A stretch of DNA of 37,022 nucleotides from a virus, in the IMG/VR virus record IMGVR_UViG_3300021057_000025, positions 1 through 37,022 of that record; one strand, written 5' to 3'. Below are positions 15,275 to 22,580 of the stretch, piece after piece. The position numbers and the translations under genes are program-made. Position 1 is the stretch's first letter. Each line of letters begins with the position of its first letter. Below the pieces are notes generated by a model, which was given only the letters and a program-made list of their open reading frames with translations, did no database searches and was not told the origin of the DNA.

Positions 15275-15730
15275 TCAGACGCTCTTCAGCTCGGCGACGA
15301 GATCGTCGTTCGAGGCCCCGTTGGTCTTGGGTGCCGGCACCACCTGCTCTTCGAGGCGCATCGGCTGGCGCTGCGCGATCATCTTGGTGAAGAGCTCAGG
15401 GTTCGACTTGCGGAGGTCGACGAAGAGCGGTTTCTCGTCCGCGGTGATCTTCTTGCCGACGAGGGCGTCGACTTCCTGCTCGATGGTCTTGGCGAGAAGC
15501 TCGTCGCGCTCCTTCACGGCCGCATCGCGCTCGTCGGCGAGCGTCTTGGTCTGCGACTTGAGCGCCGCGTTCTCGGTCTCGAGGGTCTTGACCTTCGGCT
15601 CGAGCTCGCGCAGCGCCTTCTCGGCGGCATCGGCGCGGCCGTTGGCAGCGCCCGCGTCGAGGGCGAGCTGGCTGTTCTTCGTGGTCAGCTCCTCGACCTT
15701 CGCGACGAGCTCCTTGTTGTCTTCGGACAT
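15275..15730 (-). CDS. Internal in-frame start for a free scaffold protein (151 residues)
   Basis: Within the protease-scaffold gene an ATG at 15730 is preceded by GGAG with six bases between, a better ribosome binding site than many separate genes here have. Translation from it gives MSEDNKELVAKVEELTTKN and the rest of the coiled-coil scaffold without the protease. Phage lambda C/Nu3 uses the same nested arrangement to make scaffold in excess over protease. The linker before it (about residues 225-260) is low-complexity, consistent with a domain boundary. Use of the site is inferred. Confidence 0.65.
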   Translation of the reverse strand: MSEDNKELVAKVEELTTKNSQLALDAGAANGRADAAEKALRELEPKVKTLETENAALKSQTKTLADERDAAVKERDELLAKTIEQEVDALVGKKITADEKPLFVDLRKSNPELFTKMIAQRQPMRLEEQVVPAPKTNGASNDDLVAELKSV

Positions 15731-16510
15731 CTTGGTCTCCGTTTTTGCGGGTGACGGTTGGTGTCCCGCCACCGGCGGGGACGCTTTCGTGGTGATGGCT
15801 GGGGCGGATGCAGTGCCGGCCTCGCGCTCGAGCGCCTTGGCCTTCGTCTTCGCGAGCGCTTCGGGGTTCGCGGGTACAGGGACCACGCTGATCTCTTTGA
15901 GGACGCAGTCGCTCCACACGAGGACCTCGCGCCCGTCGCGCATCTCGATCCGGTAGCTAGAAGGCACAAAGCCAACGGAGACGGCGCGCAGGATCCGAGC
16001 CTGGACCATCTTCCAGACCTGCTCGGCGAGCGGGTTCATGTCCTCGCTCGCGAACTTGATCCGGCACTCGAGCCGGTTGTTTCGCACCGCGACGTCGACG
16101 CAGGTGCCGATCGGCAGATCGCGCGAGTTGTGCGCGAAGAGCACGACCGGATTCGTCAGGTAGTCCTGCAGCTGCCAGGTCGACTGATCGACGATCTCGT
16201 CGTGCGCATCGATGGCGTCGGTGCTGGCGACGAAGTCCGCGGTGCGCCCCTGCGGATCGATCCCCTTGCACTCGAACGAGCGTGTGATCTCGGGGGGCGA
16301 ATCGAGGCGCTTGGTCGTCGGATCGGGTTGTGCGCCGCGGATTACAACCGAACCATCGACGCCCAGCCGGACGTAGCCGCTACCTGCGTGCTGGATGGAT
16401 ACGCCATCGAGGATCGACGAGTTGACGATCGCGGCCGGGTTCGGGTTCTGTTGTGAGCCCAGCTTCTCGCCGATGCTGATGGGCGGCTGGATGTTGAGGA
16501 GAAGGCTCAC
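15275..16510 (-). CDS. Prohead protease fused to scaffold domain
   Basis: The 411-residue protein combines a head-maturation protease with an assembly scaffold. Residues about 75 to 225 form the HK97-type (U35/S78) protease: SFECKGIDPQ, FVASTDAIDAHDEIVD, the His in VLFAHNSRDLPIG (about residue 127) and the Ser in RAVSVGFVP (about 178) are the expected catalytic residues. A Pro/Ala/Lys linker (225-260) leads to a scaffold domain with a long Glu/Lys/Ala coiled coil, rich in TLETENAALKSQTKT-type heptads, ending with a charged tail. The scaffold would be cleaved and leave the prohead. The internal start described separately should make the scaffold alone as well. Confidence 0.9.
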   Translation of the reverse strand: MSLLLNIQPPISIGEKLGSQQNPNPAAIVNSSILDGVSIQHAGSGYVRLGVDGSVVIRGAQPDPTTKRLDSPPEITRSFECKGIDPQGRTADFVASTDAIDAHDEIVDQSTWQLQDYLTNPVVLFAHNSRDLPIGTCVDVAVRNNRLECRIKFASEDMNPLAEQVWKMVQARILRAVSVGFVPSSYRIEMRDGREVLVWSDCVLKEISVVPVPANPEALAKTKAKALEREAGTASAPAITTKASPPVAGHQPSPAKTETKMSEDNKELVAKVEELTTKNSQLALDAGAANGRADAAEKALRELEPKVKTLETENAALKSQTKTLADERDAAVKERDELLAKTIEQEVDALVGKKITADEKPLFVDLRKSNPELFTKMIAQRQPMRLEEQVVPAPKTNGASNDDLVAELKSV

Positions 16511-16632
16511 TGCTTGTTCCTCTCCGCGATCGTGCGCACGCGGCGCGTGGTGATGTCGTCCTCGCCGAGCGCGGTGGTGACGACGAAGCCGTCAGTCGTC
16601 TTCCGCCGACGGTTTGGGCGCGGGCTTTTCAT
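16507..16632 (-). CDS. Small basic ORF of 41 residues overlapping the portal 3' end
   Basis: An ORF from ATG 16632, with GGAG four to five bases upstream, runs through the last 41 bases of the portal gene and on to a stop at 16507 that overlaps the protease start by four bases (ATGA). It begins MKSPRPNRRRKTTDGFVV and continues GEDDITTRRVRTIAERNKQ. It fills what would otherwise be an 80-bp gap and couples portal to protease translation. Basic N-terminus followed by a helical end; no family recognised. Confidence 0.52.
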   Translation of the reverse strand: MKSPRPNRRRKTTDGFVVTTALGEDDITTRRVRTIAERNKQ

Positions 16633-18004
16633 CGGGCTCCGCGTTCGGCTTGTCGCCTGTGCCTTGTCCATTCGGCTTGCCGTCTCCGTCTTCCTCATCG
16701 GTCTCGGCCATCGCGCCGAGCACCGCCTCGCCATCCTTCGGGACCGGCATGCCGACTTGCTCGTGCAGCCAGACCTCGGGGATGCGCGCTCCGGCCTTGC
16801 GGAGGTTCACCATCGACTCGCTGAACGACTTGAGATCGAGCGGGTCCTGGGTGACGAACTGGAAGGTGGGGATCGCGACCGACTCGCCGAAGTTGAGGCG
16901 AATCATCGGACCGATGAGATCGCGCGTGAGATCGGAGGCGATCTGCCTCGCGCGCGCCTCGCGCATGTCCTTGCGGATGGCGTCGTGAACCTTCGCCTGC
17001 GCGTAGCCGCTCGAGCTCGAGGCCTGCGTGGTCTCGGTCTGCCCGAGGACCGCCTTGCTCATCTCGTTGGCGAGGGAGTTGACGATCTCGGCGTGGGAGG
17101 ACGCGCGCTGCGTGGCGCCGCCAGGCCACTCGACGGAGATGCTGGTGGAGTCGGGGATGACCGCGGAGAAGTCCGTCGTCAGACGGCGCATCACCGTCTC
17201 GAGATCCTCGCGATCCTCGCGGCTGGTTCCCGCGGCCTTCTTGTAGGTGCCGATTCGCCAGGGCTTCCAGCTCATCTCGCCGGTCTTCAGCCAGTCGCCG
17301 ATCGACCAGTTGCGCATCGCGCTCATCCACACGAGCAGGCGACCGAGGCCCTCGCGCTGCGGGACGTCGCCCGTCACGCGCGGACGCGAGATGATGAACT
17401 TGTTGGGGTGGGTCGCCTGGAGATCGATCGCCTGGGCCCCATCGTCCTGCCAGACGAGCGCTCCGTCTTCGCGGCGGAAGCGGAAGCGTCGCGGGGCGAC
17501 GAGGGCGAAGCGCTCGGGGACGAGCCTGGAGCCGTCCTTGCGCCAGATGATCTCGACGACCGCGAAGCCGTAGAAGATCGCGCCCGCGAGATCGGCGATG
17601 AGCCGATGCATGCCCGAGCAGCGGCGGAGGGTCTCCTCGACCCACGCGGCGGCGCGCTTGTCCTTGGCGCGCGGCTTCTCGGCGCCCGGCGCGATGTGCC
17701 ATTCGAGGCCCGACTGCGACTCTTCCGAGACGCTGAGGACCGCATGCATGTGCGCGTCACGCTGACGGCACTCGTTCTCGAGATCGATGAGGCGGCGGAT
17801 GTCGCCGCCATCGGCCTCGCGGATGATGCTGGTGATGCGCGAGGGGGTGAGGCCACCGCCGATGCGTCCCGCCTGGTTCCAGAGCGGCAGATCCTCGATG
17901 ACCGTCGCGCGCGCGCTGGCGCGCCTCGTGGTCGCCTTGGTCTCGCCGATCGGATCGGCCTTGGGCGCCGAGGCGCTTGCGTTCGCCTTGCGCCGCTTCT
18001 GCAT
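16592..18004 (-). CDS. Portal protein, Mu gp29-like (DUF935)
   Basis: The 470-residue protein would form the dodecameric portal through which DNA enters and leaves the head. It matches the DUF935/Mu gp29 family: the stem and clip regions contain EWHIAPGAEKPRAKDKRAA, FYGFAVVEIIWRKDGSRLVP, HPNKFIISRPRVTGDVPQR, LGRLLVWMSAMRNWSIGDW and ANEMSKAVLGQTETTQASSS. The C-terminal 40 residues are acidic and Pro-rich, probably disordered. I chose MQKRRK at 18004 over an upstream ATG in the same frame because the upstream codons overlap the previous gene and are not protein-like. Mu F-type head morphogenesis protein, normally next to this gene, is not seen. Confidence 0.9.
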   Translation of the reverse strand: MQKRRKANASASAPKADPIGETKATTRRASARATVIEDLPLWNQAGRIGGGLTPSRITSIIREADGGDIRRLIDLENECRQRDAHMHAVLSVSEESQSGLEWHIAPGAEKPRAKDKRAAAWVEETLRRCSGMHRLIADLAGAIFYGFAVVEIIWRKDGSRLVPERFALVAPRRFRFRREDGALVWQDDGAQAIDLQATHPNKFIISRPRVTGDVPQREGLGRLLVWMSAMRNWSIGDWLKTGEMSWKPWRIGTYKKAAGTSREDREDLETVMRRLTTDFSAVIPDSTSISVEWPGGATQRASSHAEIVNSLANEMSKAVLGQTETTQASSSSGYAQAKVHDAIRKDMREARARQIASDLTRDLIGPMIRLNFGESVAIPTFQFVTQDPLDLKSFSESMVNLRKAGARIPEVWLHEQVGMPVPKDGEAVLGAMAETDEEDGDGKPNGQGTGDKPNAEPDEKPAPKPSAEDD

Positions 18005-18014
18005 AAGAAGGCCC

Positions 18015-18506
18015 TCAGCAGTCCGAGCGCGGTCCCTCTTCCCAGACCACGTGCACATCGAGCGCAGCACCTGCGGCGCTGCCGACGTTCACGAGGAGGA
18101 GACCCATGCCCGTCATCCCCGTCGGCTCGACGGTGATGGGGGTGTCGTCCTCGGTCCAGAGACGGATGCGCGTGCCGGTCGCCGCACCGACGACCTCGCG
18201 GCGGAGATAGCCGTGGGCGCCGGTCGCGACGCCGGTGGGGTTCGTTCCCCATCCGATCTCGACCGAGCCCTGCACCGACGATTGATTGGGCACGCGAAGG
18301 GCGAGGCCCGTCGCGACGTTGCCGGCGCTTGCGGTGCCGACGGAGAACGAACGCTGGAGCCCGATCTCGGTCGCCACCGCCGTACGGGTGACGACCGTGA
18401 TCTCGCGCACGGAGATGGGGCGCGTCGCTCCCGCGAGCATCTGGGCGTAGAGCGCGCCCGAGTTCGCGGCAGCGACACGGACGGACGCGGCGACCTTGAT
18501 GCTCAC
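18015..18506 (-). CDS. Putative virion protein, 163 residues, unknown family
   Basis: This beta-rich, Ala/Gly/Thr/Val-rich protein (MSIKVAASVRVAAANSGA, then REITVVTRTAVATEI, then GYLRREVVGAATGTRIRLW) has the look of a capsid-surface or fibre domain. It lies between terminase and portal genes, a position usually holding head genes. No signal peptide or membrane segment is visible. A similar beta domain could serve as a decoration protein. I do not recognise the family. Confidence 0.65.
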   Translation of the reverse strand: MSIKVAASVRVAAANSGALYAQMLAGATRPISVREITVVTRTAVATEIGLQRSFSVGTASAGNVATGLALRVPNQSSVQGSVEIGWGTNPTGVATGAHGYLRREVVGAATGTRIRLWTEDDTPITVEPTGMTGMGLLLVNVGSAAGAALDVHVVWEEGPRSDC

Positions 18507-18523
18507 GGTTCAGCTCCCGCCGC

Positions 18524-19198
18524 TCAGAGGCCCGGGTTCTTCAGGATGTTCGCGGCGACGAGCCACTGGCCGATGCCGGTGCCGAAGTTCGCGCCCTTCG
18601 CGTCGTGGCGGAAGGTGTCGCCGCCCTTCATCCAATCGCGCTTGTTCGCGTGCGAGTCCCACGTGCCCGAGGCGATCGGTGCCATGCGGAAGTCGACGCC
18701 CGTTCCGCACGCGGTGGCGGAGAACTGGTGGTTGACGTGGGTGGCGACGCACGAGCCGGCGAAGTTCGCCGCGCCGGTGTGGCCCGGGTGATTCGTGGAG
18801 GAGAGGCCGACCATGCAGTTCGACGCGCCGGTGAAGATGCGCGTGACCTTGAGGCCGAACTCGAGGGGCTGGATGATCGATCCGCTCGGGACCGTGAGGA
18901 GCACGGTGGCGTCCGGCGTCGTCGCGTAGAACGGCAGCGCGAGGAGGGCGGCGCCCGGGGCGCGCATCCAGCGGCCCGTCGAGGGCGCGTCGTCGGGGTT
19001 GACCGCGAGGACGTCGTCGCCGGAGCACGTCGCATCCGGCTCCCACTGCCAGAGGGTGTTGTCGGCGAGGACGTGGCAGAGCTGTCCCTCGACGCGGCGG
19101 TCGGCGGGCGTCTGCTTGAGGACCGTGAGGGTCGCGACCTTCTCGGCAATGCGCTCGGACACTTCGCGCGCGGCACGGTCGCCGTAGAGCAGCCTCAT
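18524..19198 (-). CDS. Putative virion protein, 224 residues, unknown family
   Basis: The N-terminal quarter is helical (RAAREVSERIAEKVATLTVL), followed by a WQWEPDATCSGDDVLAVNPDDAPS stretch of the kind seen in phage structural proteins that hold short carbohydrate- or virion-binding beta domains, and a Gly/Thr/Ser-rich beta domain up to the end. Several histidines and cysteines occur in the second half (HPGHTGAANFAGSCVATHVN) but not in a recognisable catalytic arrangement. Together with the 163-residue gene it sits between terminase and portal, where Mu-type phages usually have nothing or a different gene. Confidence 0.65.
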   Translation of the reverse strand: MRLLYGDRAAREVSERIAEKVATLTVLKQTPADRRVEGQLCHVLADNTLWQWEPDATCSGDDVLAVNPDDAPSTGRWMRAPGAALLALPFYATTPDATVLLTVPSGSIIQPLEFGLKVTRIFTGASNCMVGLSSTNHPGHTGAANFAGSCVATHVNHQFSATACGTGVDFRMAPIASGTWDSHANKRDWMKGGDTFRHDAKGANFGTGIGQWLVAANILKNPGL

Positions 19199-19256
19199 CG
19201 TGGAACCTCTCTTCGTCTCTGGGTGGTTGGTTGAGGCCGGTCGGCTAGCCTCGGCG

Positions 19257-19275
19257 CTGCGCGCGGATCGCGCAG
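19257..19275 (-). terminator. Hairpin in the terminase downstream gap
   Basis: The 96-bp gap after the large terminase gene contains an inverted repeat CTGCGCG/CGCGCAG with a five-base loop. It has no run of U after it, so it is a weak terminator candidate or an RNA-processing or stability element. Confidence 0.3.
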
Positions 19276-19294
19276 GGAAACGTGGACGGGTCGG

Positions 19295-20863
19295 TCAGCC
19301 GAAGCCGCGCTCGTCGCTCTCCCATCGGGAGCCGGTTCCGGCCACGTTGCGCGGCCGATCGTCGGAGCGGACGGCGTACACGACGAGCGCCACGGCATCG
19401 GCGCGATCGGGGCTGCGCTGGATGCGCTTCTTGATCTTGTCCTTCGGCTCGACGATGAATCGCCGACGCGCATCGAAGGAGTAGGTGGGCGCGAGGAGCT
19501 CGACGTCGAGCTTCTTGTCCGGCGGCAGTTCGCCGCCGTCCTTCAGATATTGCGCGACGCCGAAGTGAAGCTGCGCGCGAAGGTTCGCGTACTGCTCCTC
19601 GTCGTCCGACTTGCACGCGGCGTTGACCTCGACGACGATCACCTCGTCGGAGTGATGCGTGCGTAGGATGTCCGCCGGGCCGGCGCCGTAGCCGCCCGCC
19701 GCATCGATCTTCACGATCGGGCGCTCGTCCGGGTCGCGCCTCAACCGGCGCACGACCTCCAGGATCTTCCCCGCAACCTGATTGCCGTCGTATCCGTGCA
19801 CCGTTTCAAGCGGGAAGATTCGCGGTCCGCGCCTTGGCGCAATCGCCGTGTCGTCGTCGCCGAAGCGCGCGACGTCCACGCCGAACTCGAGCGGCTCGGT
19901 GCGCGCCACCTCGGCGTTTTTCGTCCACCGCTTGTGCGAGTCCGACAGCGCCGCGAGACCTACGATCGTGTTGGTCGTTGCGCCGTAGAAGTTGCCGAGG
20001 ACTCGGTTCTGATACCAGGCCGACTCGACCCCATACTTCTCGCGCTGCATGTCCCGCCATTCGGCGGTGGCGAGGCCTGGGATCGGCTCCTCGGCACCGC
20101 TGATGTTCGGCGAGTCCTCCGACGATTCGTGGAGGGTCTCCCAGAATTCCGCATGGGAGTGGAACGCCTCGTAGAACCAGCCGACATTCTCGATTGGGTT
20201 CGAGGCCGCAAGGATCCGACCGCCACCACCCGTGTTGCCTTCGAACGCTTCGAAGACCGGATCGGGAACGCCGCTTCCCTCGTCCACGAGGAACAGCATC
20301 TCGGGGCCCGAAATGCCTTGGGTTGCATTCGGGTCGTCTGCGGCCCAGCCAACGATTTCGCGGCCGTCGGGCCACTGCATCCCGGTGCTCGGAAGGAGGG
20401 CAGGGGCGACGCCTAGGACGTCGGAGATCGTTCGGCCGTCAGGGCGACGGAGGTAGACGATTCGCCGAAGTTCCTTCCACAGAACGTCGCGAACCTGCCG
20501 ATTGACTGGCGCGGTGAAGATGACGCGCCCGCGCGGGCGGCTCGCCGCCCACCAAAGGGCCGCGATGACGAACGCCGAGCTCTTGCCCGTCTTCTGCCCA
20601 CTGCGAATCGCTACGCGGTTCGATCGCGCAATCGCAGTGAGGATCCGCCGCTGCGCGCGGCAGAGTCGGAGGCAGAGGACCTCAAGCGCGAAGCGAACCG
20701 GCTCGTGCGCGTACTCGGCGAAGAGCGGAGCCTCTTTGCCCGACGCCTTCGCTTGAGCCTGCGCCTCTTCACGCGTCATCCGCGTTGGCTTCGGGGGTGC
20801 CAGACGATCCGCCTTGAGCTTCTGCAGCCGGCGGACCTTGCTGACGATCGCTGTGGCCGACAC
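19295..20863 (-). CDS. terL: Terminase large subunit (TerL)
   Basis: The 522-residue motor and nuclease that packages phage DNA. Visible motifs: Walker A RSGQKTGKSS (about residues 87-96), Walker B MLFLVDE (about 189-195), the coupling motif AASNP (about 219), and RNase H nuclease acids in EFGVDVARFGDDD (Asp about 330), IVKIDAAGGYG (about 386) and PDRADAVAL (about 488). The GTG at 20863 has a clear GGAGG six bases upstream, so I chose it over an ATG 28 codons downstream; it overlaps the small subunit gene by 95 bases. Order TerS-TerL is standard. Confidence 0.95.
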   Translation of the reverse strand: MSATAIVSKVRRLQKLKADRLAPPKPTRMTREEAQAQAKASGKEAPLFAEYAHEPVRFALEVLCLRLCRAQRRILTAIARSNRVAIRSGQKTGKSSAFVIAALWWAASRPRGRVIFTAPVNRQVRDVLWKELRRIVYLRRPDGRTISDVLGVAPALLPSTGMQWPDGREIVGWAADDPNATQGISGPEMLFLVDEGSGVPDPVFEAFEGNTGGGGRILAASNPIENVGWFYEAFHSHAEFWETLHESSEDSPNISGAEEPIPGLATAEWRDMQREKYGVESAWYQNRVLGNFYGATTNTIVGLAALSDSHKRWTKNAEVARTEPLEFGVDVARFGDDDTAIAPRRGPRIFPLETVHGYDGNQVAGKILEVVRRLRRDPDERPIVKIDAAGGYGAGPADILRTHHSDEVIVVEVNAACKSDDEEQYANLRAQLHFGVAQYLKDGGELPPDKKLDVELLAPTYSFDARRRFIVEPKDKIKKRIQRSPDRADAVALVVYAVRSDDRPRNVAGTGSRWESDERGFG

Positions 20864-21209
20864 CGAGAGCCTCCGATGCGAGATCGAGATCGCCCGCGGC
20901 CTTGAGCGCGTTGATCACGTGCTCGAAGTCCTCGCGCGTGGCGTCGTCCACCATCGACTCGAGCTTCGCGAGTGTCTTGCGGAGGAACCTTGCGCGCGCA
21001 AAGTGCCACCCGTGCTCCGCTTCTCGGCCCAGTTCGCGGACACGTGCGGACAGTTCGGTGTCGCGCTTGGCGCGTGCGCGATACCTTTGAATCGTCTTTT
21101 CGGAGACTTGGTGCCTGTCCGCAGATGTCTTGTCGCCAAGCGTGATCGCATCGACGAGGATCTGCGCGGCGCGCTCGCGATCGAACCTGAGCTTCTTCGA
21201 CTTGCTCAC
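20769..21209 (-). CDS. terS: Terminase small subunit (TerS)
   Basis: The 146-residue protein lies directly before TerL and has the composition of a small terminase: a basic helix-turn-helix in residues 12 to 55 (AAQILVDAITLGDKTSADRH then VSEKTIQRYRARAK), a central helical oligomerisation region (ARARFLRKTLAKLESMV) and an acidic, Gly/Ala/Gln-rich tail. It would recognise the packaging site and hand DNA to TerL. Its ATG overlaps the preceding 53-residue gene by four bases. Confidence 0.82.
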   Translation of the reverse strand: MSKSKKLRFDRERAAQILVDAITLGDKTSADRHQVSEKTIQRYRARAKRDTELSARVRELGREAEHGWHFARARFLRKTLAKLESMVDDATREDFEHVINALKAAGDLDLASEALGVGHSDRQQGPPAAEAQGGSSGTPEANADDA

Positions 21210-21367
21210 GGGCCGACTCGTTCGGGCTCCATCTCGCTACCCTTCGCCCAGGCGTAGTCGTCGTGATCGAGGTGAATCAGGTAGGGGTGCCGCTTGTAGG
21301 GATCGATCGCGAGGATCCGGCCGGCGAAGGCCTGCCCCGCGCGACGCAGGCGGACCCGCTGGTACAT
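21206..21367 (-). CDS. Small basic SH3-like protein, 53 residues
   Basis: This short gene begins MYQRVRLRRAGQAFAGRIL and ends EMEPERVGP, with strands suggesting a small SH3/Tudor-like barrel (AIDPYKRHPYLIHLDHDDYAW). It is the first gene of the structural operon: a 400-bp untranslated region lies upstream and its stop overlaps the TerS start by four bases. No family name can be given. A role in regulation or packaging is possible given its place. Confidence 0.68.
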   Translation of the reverse strand: MYQRVRLRRAGQAFAGRILAIDPYKRHPYLIHLDHDDYAWAKGSEMEPERVGP

Positions 21368-21574
21368 CGTGTACGTCTTCGGCGGCGAGGACACGGACGA
21401 AGTTTCGCGCACTTGCGTCACACCACCACTGGTTTTGCGTACAGTGTCATGCCGGGCGGCGTACGAGCGCTGGGTGATTGCGGCGCCTAAACGCCTCGCT
21501 GGCGCGTTTCCGTTCCGACCGCCCTTCGGGGATGTCCGGACCACTGAACGCCTCGGCAGTGCCCGCTGTCGCGC

Positions 21575-21629
21575 GACGCCGCGCCCCCGGGGAGGGGAGG
21601 GAGGGGAGGAGAAGCGGGAGCGCGGCGTC
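21575..21629. repeat. 10-bp inverted repeat enclosing a G-quadruplex motif
   Basis: GACGCCGCGC (21575-21584) is perfectly mirrored by GCGCGGCGTC (21620-21629). The plus-strand loop carries GGGG-A-GGGG-A-GGG-A-GGGG at 21589-21606, matching the intramolecular G-quadruplex consensus with one-base loops. The complementary (transcribed-sense) strand is pyrimidine-rich. Confidence 0.7.
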
Positions 21630-21674
21630 TCGGACGGGGACAGCGCCGCACGCCTGCGCGCGACGCTCTCACCT

Positions 21675-21705
21675 ATGGGCGCGCTATCGGGGGAAAAGCG
21701 CCCAT
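21675..21705 (-). repeat. 8-bp perfect inverted repeat hairpin
   Basis: ATGGGCGC and GCGCCCAT are separated by 15 bases, 60 to 90 bases after the stop of the upstream gene. On the minus strand the four T residues lie inside the loop, not after the stem, so it is not a standard terminator. It may be an operator or an mRNA stem. Confidence 0.4.
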
Positions 21706-21765
21706 CGTGCCCCTCACTTTCGCACTTTGGCCGTGTTGTGGTCGGCGATCGCGGTCCGACGAGGC

Positions 21766-22140
21766 CTATCCGGCCTTGCGTCGCTGCTCGATCCTCGCGA
21801 GCCGGCGCTCGATCTCGCTCACGCGGATCGCTTCCCGATCGATGCGCCGATGGGCATCGGCGATGTCGTGCTCGACGCCCTCCATGCGCCGGTAGAGCGC
21901 GAGGTCTCGACCGGGTGGGAGCCATTGGTGGATGACGGCCATGGTGGTGTAGAGCGCGCCGTCGGTGCCGACGAAGACGCGGAGCGGTCCGCCGTCGGCT
22001 TGCTCGGCCGCCCAGCGCTTGAGCATTCGCGCGCCCCACTTCTTGGTTTTGCCGAACAGCCAGCCGAATCGCGTGGGGCCGACGACGAGGCTCTTGTCGT
22101 TGGGTCGGGGCGCGCCGGGCTTCGGTTGCTTCGCGCTCAT
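21766..22140 (-). CDS. Hypothetical protein, 124 residues, C-terminal coiled coil
   Basis: The start overlaps the stop of the preceding gene by four bases. The middle contains a basic, possibly DNA-binding region (RFGWLFGKTKKWGARMLKRW) followed by LRVFVGTDGALYTTMAVIHQ, which looks like a small winged-helix-type fold, and the last 40 residues are an amphipathic coiled coil (EHDIADAHRRIDREAIRVSE). It ends the accessory operon before the long intergenic region. Function unknown; a regulator or assembly factor is possible. Confidence 0.65.
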   Translation of the reverse strand: MSAKQPKPGAPRPNDKSLVVGPTRFGWLFGKTKKWGARMLKRWAAEQADGGPLRVFVGTDGALYTTMAVIHQWLPPGRDLALYRRMEGVEHDIADAHRRIDREAIRVSEIERRLARIEQRRKAG

Positions 22141-22580
22141 GGCCACCAGAACTCCACCCAGACCCAACCCTTCGCCCCACGATAGGTCTGACCACGTGCG
22201 CGGCCACCACTCTTCGTGCGAAAGACCGCGCTGATCATGTCCGGCCCCGTCTTGCGCCGCATGCGTCCATGCGTGCGGTGGAACTCGGCTAGAGCCTTCT
22301 CGTAGGCGGCGAGTGCCGCCTCCCACTCCTCGTCGGTGAGCTCGCGCCAAGCAATCGGCCACTCATCGCCGTCGCCGTCGTTCGCCCACTCGGTCGGCAC
22401 CTTGCGATCGGGGTAGCGCGGGCCGAGCCACGAGAACTCCTCCCACTGCGGACGGACCTCGATCTCTTCAAGGGCGACGAACGCCGTCCCGTCCGCATCC
22501 TCCGACGCCGCAGGCCACGGAACATCGAGAGCCTTGAGCCACCGTTTCGTATCGGCCTCGCTGATCAGCTTCGCGCCCAT
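22137..22580 (-). CDS. Hypothetical protein, 147 residues, Trp-rich
   Basis: The sequence is acidic and unusually Trp-rich (about ten Trp, with DGDGDEWPIAWRELTDEEW and KGWVWVEFWWP). It begins MGAKLISEADTKRWLKALD. The ATG at 22580 overlaps the upstream gene end by 16 bases and its stop overlaps the next start by four. I see no known motif. Context suggests a phage accessory gene in the same transcript as Ro60. Confidence 0.62.
   Translation of the reverse strand: MGAKLISEADTKRWLKALDVPWPAASEDADGTAFVALEEIEVRPQWEEFSWLGPRYPDRKVPTEWANDGDGDEWPIAWRELTDEEWEAALAAYEKALAEFHRTHGRMRRKTGPDMISAVFRTKSGGRARGQTYRGAKGWVWVEFWWP

Larger units (their letters stand above)
21368..21765. other. 400-bp intergenic region upstream of the terminase operon
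   Basis: The longest gap in the window lacks a convincing ORF. It holds a 10-bp perfect inverted repeat around a 35-base homopurine-rich loop with a G-quadruplex motif, and an 8-bp perfect inverted repeat nearer the upstream gene. It separates the accessory genes from the virion operon, so a late promoter, a transcription boundary and/or a packaging (cos or pac) site are the natural candidates. I could not identify -10/-35 boxes with confidence. Confidence 0.55.

Noticed and set aside
16514-18136. Plus-strand ORF of 540 residues opposite the portal gene
   Set aside because: The minus strand carries an unmistakable portal protein; the plus frame shows no domain and codon bias typical of a mirror frame.
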